A stretch of DNA of 6,208 nt from Candidatus Saccharimonadota bacterium. Lineage in GTDB: Bacteria > Patescibacteriota > Saccharimonadia > Saccharimonadales > Saccharimonadaceae. The DNA is taken from positions 1-6,208 of the forward strand of contig JAFWKB010000052.1 in the NCBI GenBank assembly GCA_017511405.1. The letters run 5' to 3'. Made by a program: the position numbers and the translations under genes. Under the pieces are notes generated by a model. The model was not told where the DNA came from and made no database searches. It saw only the letters and a program-made list of their open reading frames with translations. Numbering within the stretch: the stretch's first letter is position 1; each line of letters opens with the position of its first letter. Positions 1 through 5,846 of the stretch are shown in pieces.

Positions 1-2
1 AC

Positions 3-116
3 TATGAGAAAATTCCGACTGGATTTTCCCCGCTTTCGAGAGAGGAAGAAAAGCCTTGTGCAAGTTTCGTAACGACGGGCGGGCACGACACCGGCGACAT
101 TAGCAAATGCGCATAG
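3..116 (+). other. possible 3' end of an open frame (partial, unrecognised)
   Basis: A frame is open from the left edge to a TAG at 114-116 and would encode about 37 residues ending in TGDISKCA. I recognise no family in it, and its start lies outside the window. A second frame (from ATG at 4-6 to TAA at 70-72) gives a short basic peptide with no support either. The open frame contains the first copy of the direct repeat at 93-110. It may be a real gene tail, a decayed gene or chance. The rest of the stretch up to the promoter at 179 shows no gene. Confidence 0.2.
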
Positions 117-148
117 GGCAAAATCTGAACGGCGACATTAGTGGATGT
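93..148 (+). repeat. imperfect 18-bp direct repeat pair
   Basis: Copies lie at 93-110 and 131-148, both starting GGCGACATTAG and both carrying ATG at the same place. They match at 14 of 18 positions, and the four differences are all transitions, giving the consensus GGCGACATTAGYRRATGY. The spacing is 38 bp, so the copies fall in different reading frames and a repeat within one protein is unlikely. They sit 30-85 bp upstream of the orphan gene promoter, so a binding site or a remnant of a dispersed repeat are both possible. Confidence 0.5.
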
Positions 149-178
149 TCGGAAGATGTATTGTTCTCTAGTATTTTA

Positions 179-207
179 TTGACAGTTTCCACATAATCTT
201 TTATAAT
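179..207 (+). promoter_or_regulatory. consensus sigma-70 promoter for the orphan gene
   Basis: A perfect -35 box TTGACA (179-184) and a perfect -10 box TATAAT (202-207) are separated by the optimal 17 bp. Transcription should start near 214, giving a leader of about 40 nt before the ATG at 255. This is one of the two best promoters in the window and suggests strong, basic expression of the orphan gene. Confidence 0.85.
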
Positions 208-240
208 TACAGTCATTAGTTAACGAAACTTGTTCTTTAA

Positions 241-247
241 AAGGAGG
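241..247 (+). promoter_or_regulatory. Shine-Dalgarno of the orphan gene
   Basis: AAGGAGG lies 7 nt before the ATG at 255. It is a full-length anti-16S match at ideal spacing, and it fixes the start of the 262-residue protein. Confidence 0.85.
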
Positions 248-254
248 GTACTGT

Positions 255-1043
255 ATGAATTATAAATCAATGACATTTCTTCTTCTGGGATGCATCGTGG
301 GGAATCTCATATTCGTCATCATAAAACCTTTTCTCTGGCGCAAACTTAAATCACTAGACTATAAGAATGACCCAGAAACCGATCATATAACTGATGATTA
401 TCGAGAAAAGCCAAAAAAATTCCGCATAAAATTTAACGCGAACAAAGAATTCGTAGTCCCGCTTAACGCAAAAAGCTACAAAGATCTTCTAAGTCATTAT
501 ACGATCAACGATAGCCGATTCATCCTCACAAATTCCGACGTACGCTATATGCACTACTCTTGGTTCTTGGCTCTTTTCCAAGTATGCGCTTCTCATTCGC
601 GATCATATATGCTAACTGGTTTCGAGGAAGCCTTTAAACTGCTCGAACGCCAAAATAAGGAAATAACGACTATAACAGAAGAAATTGTTAAAAAACTGAA
701 CAAAAGACAACTCACAATGCTCTTTGACTCGGAAATTTTGGTTCAAAACTGCCTAGATAAATACTCAGAAAACCAAGAAAAAGTCATGGAATGCATTTTT
801 AATGAATGGAGGGAATTCCTAAAACTAGACTCCGTTCTTGATCGAATCGTAGAAATCACCTACGAGAATAAAGAAATACTCGACACATTAAACAATTTCC
901 TCAACCTCGCCGAACATATCTATCAAGCTCAATTTAGCGGCGGAAAAACGAATCCTTCGGATTTAACAGCAACAAAAAACCTACAACGAGTTATTGATAA
1001 ATCCGAGGAAATTTTAAACAGTACCACCCAAAAAACCGAATAG
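255..1043 (+). CDS. hypothetical membrane-anchored protein, 262 aa
   Basis: I do not recognise the family. Residues about 7-27 (starting TFLLLGCIVGNL) form a single hydrophobic segment followed by basic residues (WRKLK), which suggests an N-terminal membrane anchor with the rest of the chain in the cytoplasm. It has no clear lipobox and no cleavage site I would trust. Residues 33-60 are charged and probably flexible. From about residue 100 the chain is rich in Glu, Lys and Leu and looks helical, with coiled-coil-like stretches around 125-165 and 205-260. No catalytic motif is visible. It has its own consensus promoter, a strong Shine-Dalgarno and its own terminator, so it is a monocistronic unit. 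Its codons are more A/T-ending than the C-rich codons of leuS and rnc, which suggests a lineage-specific or acquired gene. The existence of the gene is secure; its role is unknown. Confidence 0.85.
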   Translation: MNYKSMTFLLLGCIVGNLIFVIIKPFLWRKLKSLDYKNDPETDHITDDYREKPKKFRIKFNANKEFVVPLNAKSYKDLLSHYTINDSRFILTNSDVRYMHYSWFLALFQVCASHSRSYMLTGFEEAFKLLERQNKEITTITEEIVKKLNKRQLTMLFDSEILVQNCLDKYSENQEKVMECIFNEWREFLKLDSVLDRIVEITYENKEILDTLNNFLNLAEHIYQAQFSGGKTNPSDLTATKNLQRVIDKSEEILNSTTQKTE

Positions 1044-1074
1044 CTCCGGAAAAAACCGGAGCTTTTTTATTTTT
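1042..1074 (+). terminator. Rho-independent terminator overlapping a stop codon
   Basis: Arms AGCTCCGG (1042-1049) and CCGGAGCT (1056-1063) pair perfectly over 8 bp around a six-A loop. A T-run follows at 1063-1068 and a second at 1070-1074. The left arm begins inside the TAG stop (1041-1043) of the orphan gene. It should separate that gene from leuS. Confidence 0.93.
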
Positions 1075-1115
1075 AAAAACCGTCAGCCCCCTCCGCTCTC
1101 AAATCTCCCAAGATA

Positions 1116-1124
1116 TGTTATAAT
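1116..1124 (+). promoter_or_regulatory. extended -10 promoter of leuS, probably leaderless
   Basis: TGT followed by TATAAT (1119-1124) forms an extended -10 element. No good -35 hexamer is seen about 17 bp upstream, where the sequence is pyrimidine-rich. The -10 box ends only 6 nt before the leuS ATG at 1131, so transcription would begin at or next to the start codon. No Shine-Dalgarno precedes the ATG, which agrees with a leaderless mRNA. Confidence 0.65.
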
Positions 1125-1130
1125 AATCTC

Positions 1131-3452
1131 ATGAATCGTTATGAACCGCTAAAAATCGAACAAAAATGGCAAGCAAAATGGGAAAAGGAAAAAACTTTCA
1201 AGGCCGTCGAAGGAGCAAAAAATCCTGATGGCTCCGAAAAGCCCAAAAAATTCCTCGCGGAAATGTTTCCTTATCCTTCTGGCGCCGGCCTTCATGTCGG
1301 TCACGTCAGAAATTTCACCATCGTCGATGTTCTAACGCGCTTCTATTCCCAAAAAGGGTTTAACGTCCTCCGTCCGTTCGGCTACGACACCTTCGGCCTC
1401 CCCGCCGAAAACTATGCCATAAAAACCGGCACCTCCCCCAAACTCGCGACCAAAACCAACGTCAACAATTTCAGAAACCAGCTCAAACGTCTCGGCTATT
1501 ATATCGATTGGGACAGGGAACTAAACACCTCTGACCCTGAATATTATCGCTGGACTCAATGGTGCTTCCTCCAACTCTTCAAAAAAGGCCTCGCCTACCA
1601 AAAAGAGAGCTACCAATGGTGGTGTCCCGTCGACCAAACCGTCCTCGCAAACGAACAGGTAGAAAACGGTCATTGTTGGCGCTGCGGTTCTGAGGTCGAG
1701 AAGAAGAAAATGAAACAGTGGTTCTTCAAAATCACCGAATATGCCGACGAGCTCCTCGACAACATCGACTCTCTTGATTGGCCCGACAAAATCAAAACTA
1801 TGCAAACAAACTGGATTGGAAGAAGTCGCGGTGCAGAAATCGACTTTGAAATCGAAGAGAAGAAAGACCTCTCTGTCCGTGTTTTCACGACCCGCCCCGA
1901 CACAATTTTCGGCGCTACTTTCCTCGTCCTTGCTCCCGAACATCCCTTAATCAAATCCCTTGTTAATGACAACACGAAAGCTAAAGTTGAGGCCTATTGT
2001 TCCGCCTCTCTCAAAAAGAGCGAAATCGAACGTCAAGAAAACAAAGAAAAAACCGGTGTCTTTACCGGCTCCTACGCTATTAACCCCGCCACTAAAGAAA
2101 AAATCCCTATCTGGGTTGCCGACTACGTTCTTATCGGCTATGGCACTGGCGCTATCATGGCCGTCCCCGCCGGAGACGACCGCGACCGCGAGTTCGCAGA
2201 AAAATTCAATCTAGAAATCAAAGAAATAACCGAAACCCCCGACCAACCTTACGGCGAGTCAAAAACCACTTACCGCATGCGCGACTGGCTCATTTCTCGT
2301 CAACGCTATTGGGGTTGCCCAATCCCTATCGCCTATGACAAAAACGGCGTCGCTCATGCCATCCCTGAAGACCAACTTCCCGTCTTAATCCCCGAAGTTG
2401 GCGATTATAAGCCTGACAATTCCGGCCGCTCTGCTCTTGCCAAAGCAACCGACTGGCTCAAAGTTAAAATCCCCGTTACCGACCCAGAAACCGGAAAGAC
2501 AACTCTCGAAGAAATGACAAGAGAAACCGACACACTCGACGGCTATGCCTGTTCTTCCTGGTATCTCTGGCGCTATGCCTCCCCTAAAGACAATAAGTTC
2601 GCCTGGAATCCTGAAAAAATCGCTTATTGGGAACCGCTCGACATTTACTGCGGTGCTGACCACGCCGTTGCCCATCTCCTCTACATCCGCTTCTGGTGCA
2701 AATTCTTCGCCGACGAAGGCAAGCTTCCTTTCCGCGAGCCAATCAAAAAGCTCCTCTACAACGGTTACATTAATGCGCCCGACGGCAAAAAAATGTCCAA
2801 GTCAAAAGGGAATGTCATTGATCCTCTCGATGTCATCGACTCTGGTTACGGCGCCGACACTCTCCGTACTTACGAAATGTTTATCGGTCCTTATGATCTC
2901 GATGCCGCCTGGAATCCCCGCTCGGTTGGCGGCGTCCACCGCTTTTTGAATCGTTGTTGGACGCTAGCATTTTCTGAAAATACATCAAGTAAAAATCCCG
3001 CCAATAATTCCGCCATCATCCGCAACAAAACCATCAAAAAAGTCACTGAAGATATCGAACGCAACTCCTTTAACACCGCCGTCTCCGCCCTTATGGAATA
3101 TGTTAACGAACTCTACAAAATCGGCGCTGCCCCCGAAGATATCATTACCCTTGGAAAACTCCTCAAGCCTTTCGCCCCTCACCTCGCCTCGGAAATCCTC
3201 GAGAAATTCGAGTCCGACGATTCCTGGCCAACTTTTGACGAATCGCTCCTCGCTTCCGACCTCACTCAAATCATCATCCAGGTTAACGGCAAACTCCGCG
3301 CGAAATTAGAAATAAAGACCGAGCTCCTCGAAGAAGAGGAACAAATCATCAAGCTCGCTCTCGCCGACCAAAATGTCCAAAAATTCGTCAAAAACGAACC
3401 AAAAAAGACGATTTTTGTCAAAAAAGCCAAGCTTCTCAACATCGTCGCCTAA
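1131..3452 (+). CDS. leuS: leucyl-tRNA synthetase
   Basis: This is a class I aminoacyl-tRNA synthetase that charges tRNA-Leu with leucine using ATP in the cytoplasm. The HIGH motif is HVGH at residues 55-58, inside PYPSGAGLHVGH. KMSKS is at 554-558. A zinc-ribbon insertion has C165, C182 and C185 (CWRCG). The CP1 editing domain shows TTRPDT at 253-258 and GTGAIMAVP followed by GDDRD, keeping the conserved editing Asp. The core resumes at YRMRDWLISRQRYWG. The C-terminal domain ends in QVNGKLRAK and LLNIVA, typical of the family. Length is 773 aa against roughly 800-880 usually; most of the difference lies between the editing Asp region and RMRDW, where about 40 residues are missing. No leucine-specific insertion precedes KMSKS, as in the Bacillus type. 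The ATG at 1131 gives the normal N-terminus (NRYEPLKIEQKWQ). Codons are strongly C-ending. Confidence 0.98.
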   Translation: MNRYEPLKIEQKWQAKWEKEKTFKAVEGAKNPDGSEKPKKFLAEMFPYPSGAGLHVGHVRNFTIVDVLTRFYSQKGFNVLRPFGYDTFGLPAENYAIKTGTSPKLATKTNVNNFRNQLKRLGYYIDWDRELNTSDPEYYRWTQWCFLQLFKKGLAYQKESYQWWCPVDQTVLANEQVENGHCWRCGSEVEKKKMKQWFFKITEYADELLDNIDSLDWPDKIKTMQTNWIGRSRGAEIDFEIEEKKDLSVRVFTTRPDTIFGATFLVLAPEHPLIKSLVNDNTKAKVEAYCSASLKKSEIERQENKEKTGVFTGSYAINPATKEKIPIWVADYVLIGYGTGAIMAVPAGDDRDREFAEKFNLEIKEITETPDQPYGESKTTYRMRDWLISRQRYWGCPIPIAYDKNGVAHAIPEDQLPVLIPEVGDYKPDNSGRSALAKATDWLKVKIPVTDPETGKTTLEEMTRETDTLDGYACSSWYLWRYASPKDNKFAWNPEKIAYWEPLDIYCGADHAVAHLLYIRFWCKFFADEGKLPFREPIKKLLYNGYINAPDGKKMSKSKGNVIDPLDVIDSGYGADTLRTYEMFIGPYDLDAAWNPRSVGGVHRFLNRCWTLAFSENTSSKNPANNSAIIRNKTIKKVTEDIERNSFNTAVSALMEYVNELYKIGAAPEDIITLGKLLKPFAPHLASEILEKFESDDSWPTFDESLLASDLTQIIIQVNGKLRAKLEIKTELLEEEEQIIKLALADQNVQKFVKNEPKKTIFVKKAKLLNIVA

Positions 3453-3547
3453 TCTTCTCTATTCCCCAAGAATATACCTTATCCTTTCATTATACCACAA
3501 CCGTTTTATTTTGTCAAATTTTCTCTCTAAATCCTATCAAATCTCCC

Positions 3548-3576
3548 TTGCTATTTCATCAATTTAGTGATAAAAT
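3548..3576 (+). promoter_or_regulatory. promoter of the rpmF-nusB-NUDIX-rnc operon
   Basis: The -35 box TTGCTA (3548-3553, 4 of 6 consensus) and the -10 box TAAAAT (3571-3576) are 17 bp apart. TGA directly before the -10 box makes it an extended -10 element. The start would be near 3583, giving a leader of about 27 nt. It is the only clear promoter before rpmF, and the four following genes are joined by tiny gaps or overlaps, so it probably drives them all. Confidence 0.75.
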
Positions 3577-3579
3577 AGC
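3550..3579. promoter_or_regulatory. operator-like inverted repeat across the operon promoter
   Basis: The left arm GCTATTTCATCA (3550-3561) and right arm TGATAAAATAGC (3568-3579) are complementary at 11 of 12 positions around a 6-bp spacer. The dyad covers most of the -35 box and all of the -10 box. It lies upstream of the expected transcription start, so it would act as DNA and not as an RNA hairpin. A dimeric repressor binding here would block RNA polymerase. No candidate regulator is in the window. Confidence 0.6.
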
Positions 3580-3598
3580 CCAAAGTATCTATATTATT

Positions 3599-3605
3599 AA
3601 AGGAG
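3599..3605 (+). promoter_or_regulatory. Shine-Dalgarno of rpmF
   Basis: AAAGGAG lies 4 nt before the ATG at 3610. The spacing is slightly short, but the match is strong and marks the start of a gene of only 59 codons. Confidence 0.75.
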
Positions 3606-3609
3606 CATT

Positions 3610-3789
3610 ATGCCTGAACCTAAAAAACAGAGCAGCCCAAGAAAGACCGGTCTCCGCCGCAGTCATCTCCGTTTAAAGCTCGCTCGTTCCGTTAACAAAG
3701 TTTCCCCCGTTAAGGCCTTTGAAACCAAGAAAAAGACCCCGAATCTTAAAGTTAAGACTATCAAAAAAGCTAAAAACAAAAAGGACTAA
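3610..3789 (+). CDS. rpmF: 50S ribosomal protein L32 (bL32), zinc-less form
   Basis: This is a 59-residue, very basic protein starting MPEPKKQSSPRKTGLRRSHL. The pattern PKK..S..R....RRSHL.L is the bL32 N-terminal signature, which threads into the large ribosomal subunit. Usual bL32 has four cysteines forming a zinc knuckle in its second half; here there are none, and the chain ends in a Lys-rich tail (KVKTIKKAKNKKD). Zinc-less L32 paralogues and orthologues are known in bacteria, so this need not be a defect. The Shine-Dalgarno and promoter support expression. rpmF next to rnc or nusB is a familiar bacterial arrangement and strengthens the call. The alternative is an unrelated small basic ribosome-associated protein, which I consider less likely. 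Confidence 0.78.
   Translation: MPEPKKQSSPRKTGLRRSHLRLKLARSVNKVSPVKAFETKKKTPNLKVKTIKKAKNKKD
3781..3785 (+). promoter_or_regulatory. Shine-Dalgarno of nusB inside the end of rpmF
   Basis: AAGGA sits in the last codons of rpmF, 6 nt before the GTG at 3792. It supports that GTG start and implies translational coupling of nusB to rpmF. Confidence 0.6.
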
Positions 3790-3791
3790 AG

Positions 3792-4298
3792 GTGGCATCA
3801 AATCGGCATTTAGGCAGAATCATATCATTACAAAGCTTGTACGAATACGAGTTTCGTAATAAGGCGGGCGATGCCAGCGCCGATATTGACCATATTGTCG
3901 CAAAAAACATCCTCCCCTACGAGAAAGCCCTCGGAGACACTGAGTTCGTTTATAATCTCTCTAAGGGAGTTGTTTCTCACGCTGAAGAGCTTGACAAAGA
4001 TCTTGCTCCTCTTGCCCCTGAATGGCCAATTGAAACCATCGCCGCTATCGACCGCAACGTCCTCCGCATCGGCCTCTACGAACTCAAGCATTGCGCCGGT
4101 TCCGTTCCTCCGAAAGTCGCCATCAACGAAGCTGTTGAACTTGCTAAGGCTTTCGGCTCGGAAAATTCCTCTAAATTCATCAACGGCGTCCTTGGAACCG
4201 CCTTTAAACAACTAAACCTAGAAACAAATGAACAACAAAACCCCTCAGATTCCGCTCCGAAGGAAGACTCCAGAGCCGAAGAAGCGCCAGGGGAGTAA
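3792..4298 (+). CDS. nusB: transcription antitermination protein NusB
   Basis: NusB binds boxA RNA together with ribosomal protein S10 and helps RNA polymerase read through rRNA operons. The all-helical NusB fold is recognisable: RHLGRIISLQSLYEYEF near the N-terminus (residues 5-21), IDRNVLRIGLYEL at 86-98, and the hallmark run PPKVAINEAVELAKAFG followed by S.KFINGVLG at 106-135. The start is a GTG two bases after the rpmF stop, with a Shine-Dalgarno in rpmF. Typical length is 130-150 residues. This one has 168, because an acidic, Ser/Pro/Glu-rich tail (from about 143) follows the domain. That tail is encoded by DNA that also encodes the N-terminus of the NUDIX protein in another frame, so it may exist only because of the overlap. 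Residue-level RNA contacts were not checked. Confidence 0.95.
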   Translation: MASNRHLGRIISLQSLYEYEFRNKAGDASADIDHIVAKNILPYEKALGDTEFVYNLSKGVVSHAEELDKDLAPLAPEWPIETIAAIDRNVLRIGLYELKHCAGSVPPKVAINEAVELAKAFGSENSSKFINGVLGTAFKQLNLETNEQQNPSDSAPKEDSRAEEAPGE

Positions 4299-4827
4299 TC
4301 TCAAAGTTCCGGATGCCCTTCCGAAACAATACAAACCCTCCCCAATCGCCAAGTTTCGCGACACGGTTTTTCGCCGCAAGCCGGCGATTCAAGAGATTGT
4401 CCGCGAACCGACCGCTGGCGGTATCGTTTTTCGTCTCTCGAAAGACAAAAAGGATATAGAAATCCTCCTCATCCAAGATTCCAAGAATCGTTGGACCATC
4501 CCCAAGGGCCATATCGAACCCGGAGAAACCGCCAAACAAACCGCAATCCGAGAAATCGGAGAAGAAGCGGGTCTTTTCCATATCAATGTCCTCTGTTGGC
4601 TTGGAAAAATCCACTTCAAATATCGCCGCCTCGACAAACTCGTCTTGATGACGACTCAAATCTACCTCGTCCACTCTCTCGATTTCCGAGAAACCCCGAC
4701 TAAGGAGAAATGGATGAACGGTATCGAATGGTTCAAATTCGCCGATGCCCTCGACGCGATTGAATACGAAGACATAGAAAAACTAATGCTAATTGCTAAG
4801 AAAAAAATCCGCAGCGGAGAATATTAA
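4228..4827 (+). CDS. NUDIX hydrolase
   Basis: NUDIX enzymes hydrolyse nucleoside diphosphates linked to another group, using Mg2+ or Mn2+. The NUDIX box is complete at residues 94-116: G94, E100, R108-E109, E112-E113, G115 and a closing Leu. It follows TAGGIVFR and RWTIPKGHIEPGE, a pattern close to MutT/Ap4A-hydrolase-like members. The substrate cannot be assigned; oxidised nucleotides, Ap4A or mRNA caps are all possible. The fold starts near residue 58. The first 50 residues are an unusual basic, Pro-rich extension (RRKTPEPKKRQG) that could bind nucleic acid. The ATG at 4228 is the only ATG, GTG or TTG upstream of the domain in this frame and lies 71 bp inside nusB. No Shine-Dalgarno precedes it, so translation probably depends on nusB ribosomes. 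The stop is one base before the rnc ATG. Confidence 0.93.
   Translation: MNNKTPQIPLRRKTPEPKKRQGSNLKVPDALPKQYKPSPIAKFRDTVFRRKPAIQEIVREPTAGGIVFRLSKDKKDIEILLIQDSKNRWTIPKGHIEPGETAKQTAIREIGEEAGLFHINVLCWLGKIHFKYRRLDKLVLMTTQIYLVHSLDFRETPTKEKWMNGIEWFKFADALDAIEYEDIEKLMLIAKKKIRSGEY
4816..4820 (+). promoter_or_regulatory. Shine-Dalgarno deciding the rnc start
   Basis: GGAGA lies 8 nt before the ATG at 4829 and within the last codons of the NUDIX gene. It favours that ATG over an in-frame TTG at 4793, which would add 12 residues and has no comparable site. Confidence 0.7.
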
Positions 4828-4828
4828 A

Positions 4829-5536
4829 ATGGATACCACCCCTTATCAAGAATTTGCCGAGTCTAAACTTGGCTTTCAATTTAACGACATCAACTTGCTC
4901 GTAACCGCCCTAACCCATAGGAGCTATGTTAACGAGCACAAAAAATCTACCCACGACCACAACGAACGTCTTGAATTTCTCGGCGATGCCGTTTTGGAAC
5001 TTGTTTCCTCCGACTTTCTCTACAGAAACTACAACGAGCCCGAAGGAATCATGACCGCCTGGCGTGCCGCCCTTGTCCGCACCGAGTCCATAGGTGCCGC
5101 CGGAGAAAAACTCGGCTATGCTCCTCTCGTCCGCCTTTCTAAAGGCGAAAAACGCGGTACCGACCGCGCTCATGCCGTCATCCTTGCCGACTGTTTTGAA
5201 GCCGTGATCGGCGCAATCTATCTCGACCAAGGTTACGAAACCGCCAAAAAGTTCATAGAAAAACACATCCTCGTCAAAATTGACGAAATCCTCGAGGAAG
5301 GCTCCTGGCGCGATCCAAAATCCTATTTCCAAGAACTCGCCCAACAATACGACGGAGAAACCCCTTCTTATAAAACTCTGAAAGAGGACGGCCCCGACCA
5401 CGATAAAACTTTTACCGTGGGAGCTTATGTCGGAAAATCCATCAAAGGCACCGGCACCGGCCATTCGAAGCAAGAGGCTCAAACCGCCGCCGCGAGACAG
5501 GGAATCAAATACTATAAATCCATAATAAAACGATAA
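4829..5536 (+). CDS. rnc: ribonuclease III
   Basis: RNase III cuts double-stranded RNA and releases 16S and 23S rRNA precursors from the primary transcript; it also processes some mRNAs. From the ATG at 4829 the protein has 235 residues, a normal length. The signature ERLEFLGDA is at residues 46-54, with E46, E49 and D53 matching the family's metal-site residues. The second catalytic pair is D121 and E124 in LADCFEAVIGAIYLD. A double-stranded RNA-binding domain follows at about 162-229: DPKSYFQELAQ, GTGTGHSKQEA and TAAARQ. It is the last gene of the operon, 1 bp after the NUDIX stop. Pairing with nusB and rpmF fits a shared role in ribosome production. No terminator is obvious after it; the next sequence is the FISUMP remnant. 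Confidence 0.97.
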   Translation: MDTTPYQEFAESKLGFQFNDINLLVTALTHRSYVNEHKKSTHDHNERLEFLGDAVLELVSSDFLYRNYNEPEGIMTAWRAALVRTESIGAAGEKLGYAPLVRLSKGEKRGTDRAHAVILADCFEAVIGAIYLDQGYETAKKFIEKHILVKIDEILEEGSWRDPKSYFQELAQQYDGETPSYKTLKEDGPDHDKTFTVGAYVGKSIKGTGTGHSKQEAQTAAARQGIKYYKSIIKR

Positions 5537-5550
5537 CGTTAAGCCCTGCG

Positions 5551-5780
5551 TGCGCCTTTTCTTCCAGAGCTCTCCGCAGCCTTCCTCTTTCGGTTATGAT
5601 GTCGGGCGATTACATCTGGCACACCGGCACATTATACGGCTGAGGCACACATAGCTACTTCTGGTCATCTACGCCTTTCTCTTACACAGATTCACGGGGC
5701 TTGAACTTCTACTCCACTTACGTTTACCCTAAGGGTGGCGGCAATAAGCCTTACGGCTTTACCCTCCGCTGCGCCGCCCG
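5551..5780 (+). pseudogene. FISUMP-type domain remnant, copy A
   Basis: Translated in the frame of the ATG pair at 5596-5601, this gives MMSGDYIWHTGTLYG, a TGA at 5641-5643, then GTHSYFWSSTPFSY and, near the end, NKPYGFTLRCAAR. The pattern G.YFW.STP ... YGF.LRC is the C-terminal part of the Fibrobacter succinogenes major paralogous (FISUMP) domain, found on secreted or surface proteins of Saccharibacteria and Bacteroidota. No start with a Shine-Dalgarno, signal peptide or upstream domain half is present. The TGA lies where family members often have Arg before Gly, so a CGA to TGA change is a likely cause. Past RCAAR the frame runs into copy B. It is a fragment, either decayed or a silent cassette. 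Confidence 0.7.
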
Positions 5781-5846
5781 TTTTACTTGCGTTTTCCTTC
5801 CAGAGCTCTCCGCAGCCTTCCTCTTTCGGTTATGATGTCGGGCGAT
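5561..5846 (+). repeat. perfect 50-bp direct repeat
   Basis: Positions 5561-5610 and 5797-5846 are identical over all 50 bases, 236 bp apart. The block encodes the SRALRSLPLSVMMSGD stretch at the head of each FISUMP remnant. Because 236 is not a multiple of three, the two remnants lie in different frames. Identity stops abruptly at the next base on the right. Confidence 0.95.

Noticed and set aside
1111..1129. Operator dyad at the leuS promoter (AGAT ... ATCT)
   Set aside because: Only 4-bp arms match; this is expected by chance in A+T-rich DNA.
1521..1943. Minus-strand open frame inside leuS
   Set aside because: It is a shadow of the strong codon bias of leuS. It has no Shine-Dalgarno or recognisable domain, and the plus-strand protein is certain.
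4793..4828. Upstream TTG start for rnc adding 12 residues
   Set aside because: The ATG at 4829 has GGAGA at 8-nt spacing and gives the usual RNase III N-terminus; the extra residues match nothing in the family.
4910..5482. Long minus-strand open frame opposite rnc (190 codons)
   Set aside because: Its Phe/Gly/Val-rich translation is the mirror of C-ending codons in rnc, and there is no domain or start signal.
5596..5780. Recoded UGA (glycine or tryptophan) that would make copy A continuous
   Set aside because: leuS, nusB, the NUDIX gene and rnc have no internal TGA over more than 1300 codons, whereas code-25 genomes use UGA often. The single TGA sits in a startless fragment, so nonsense decay is simpler. 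No gene here ends in TGA, but six genes are too few to count.
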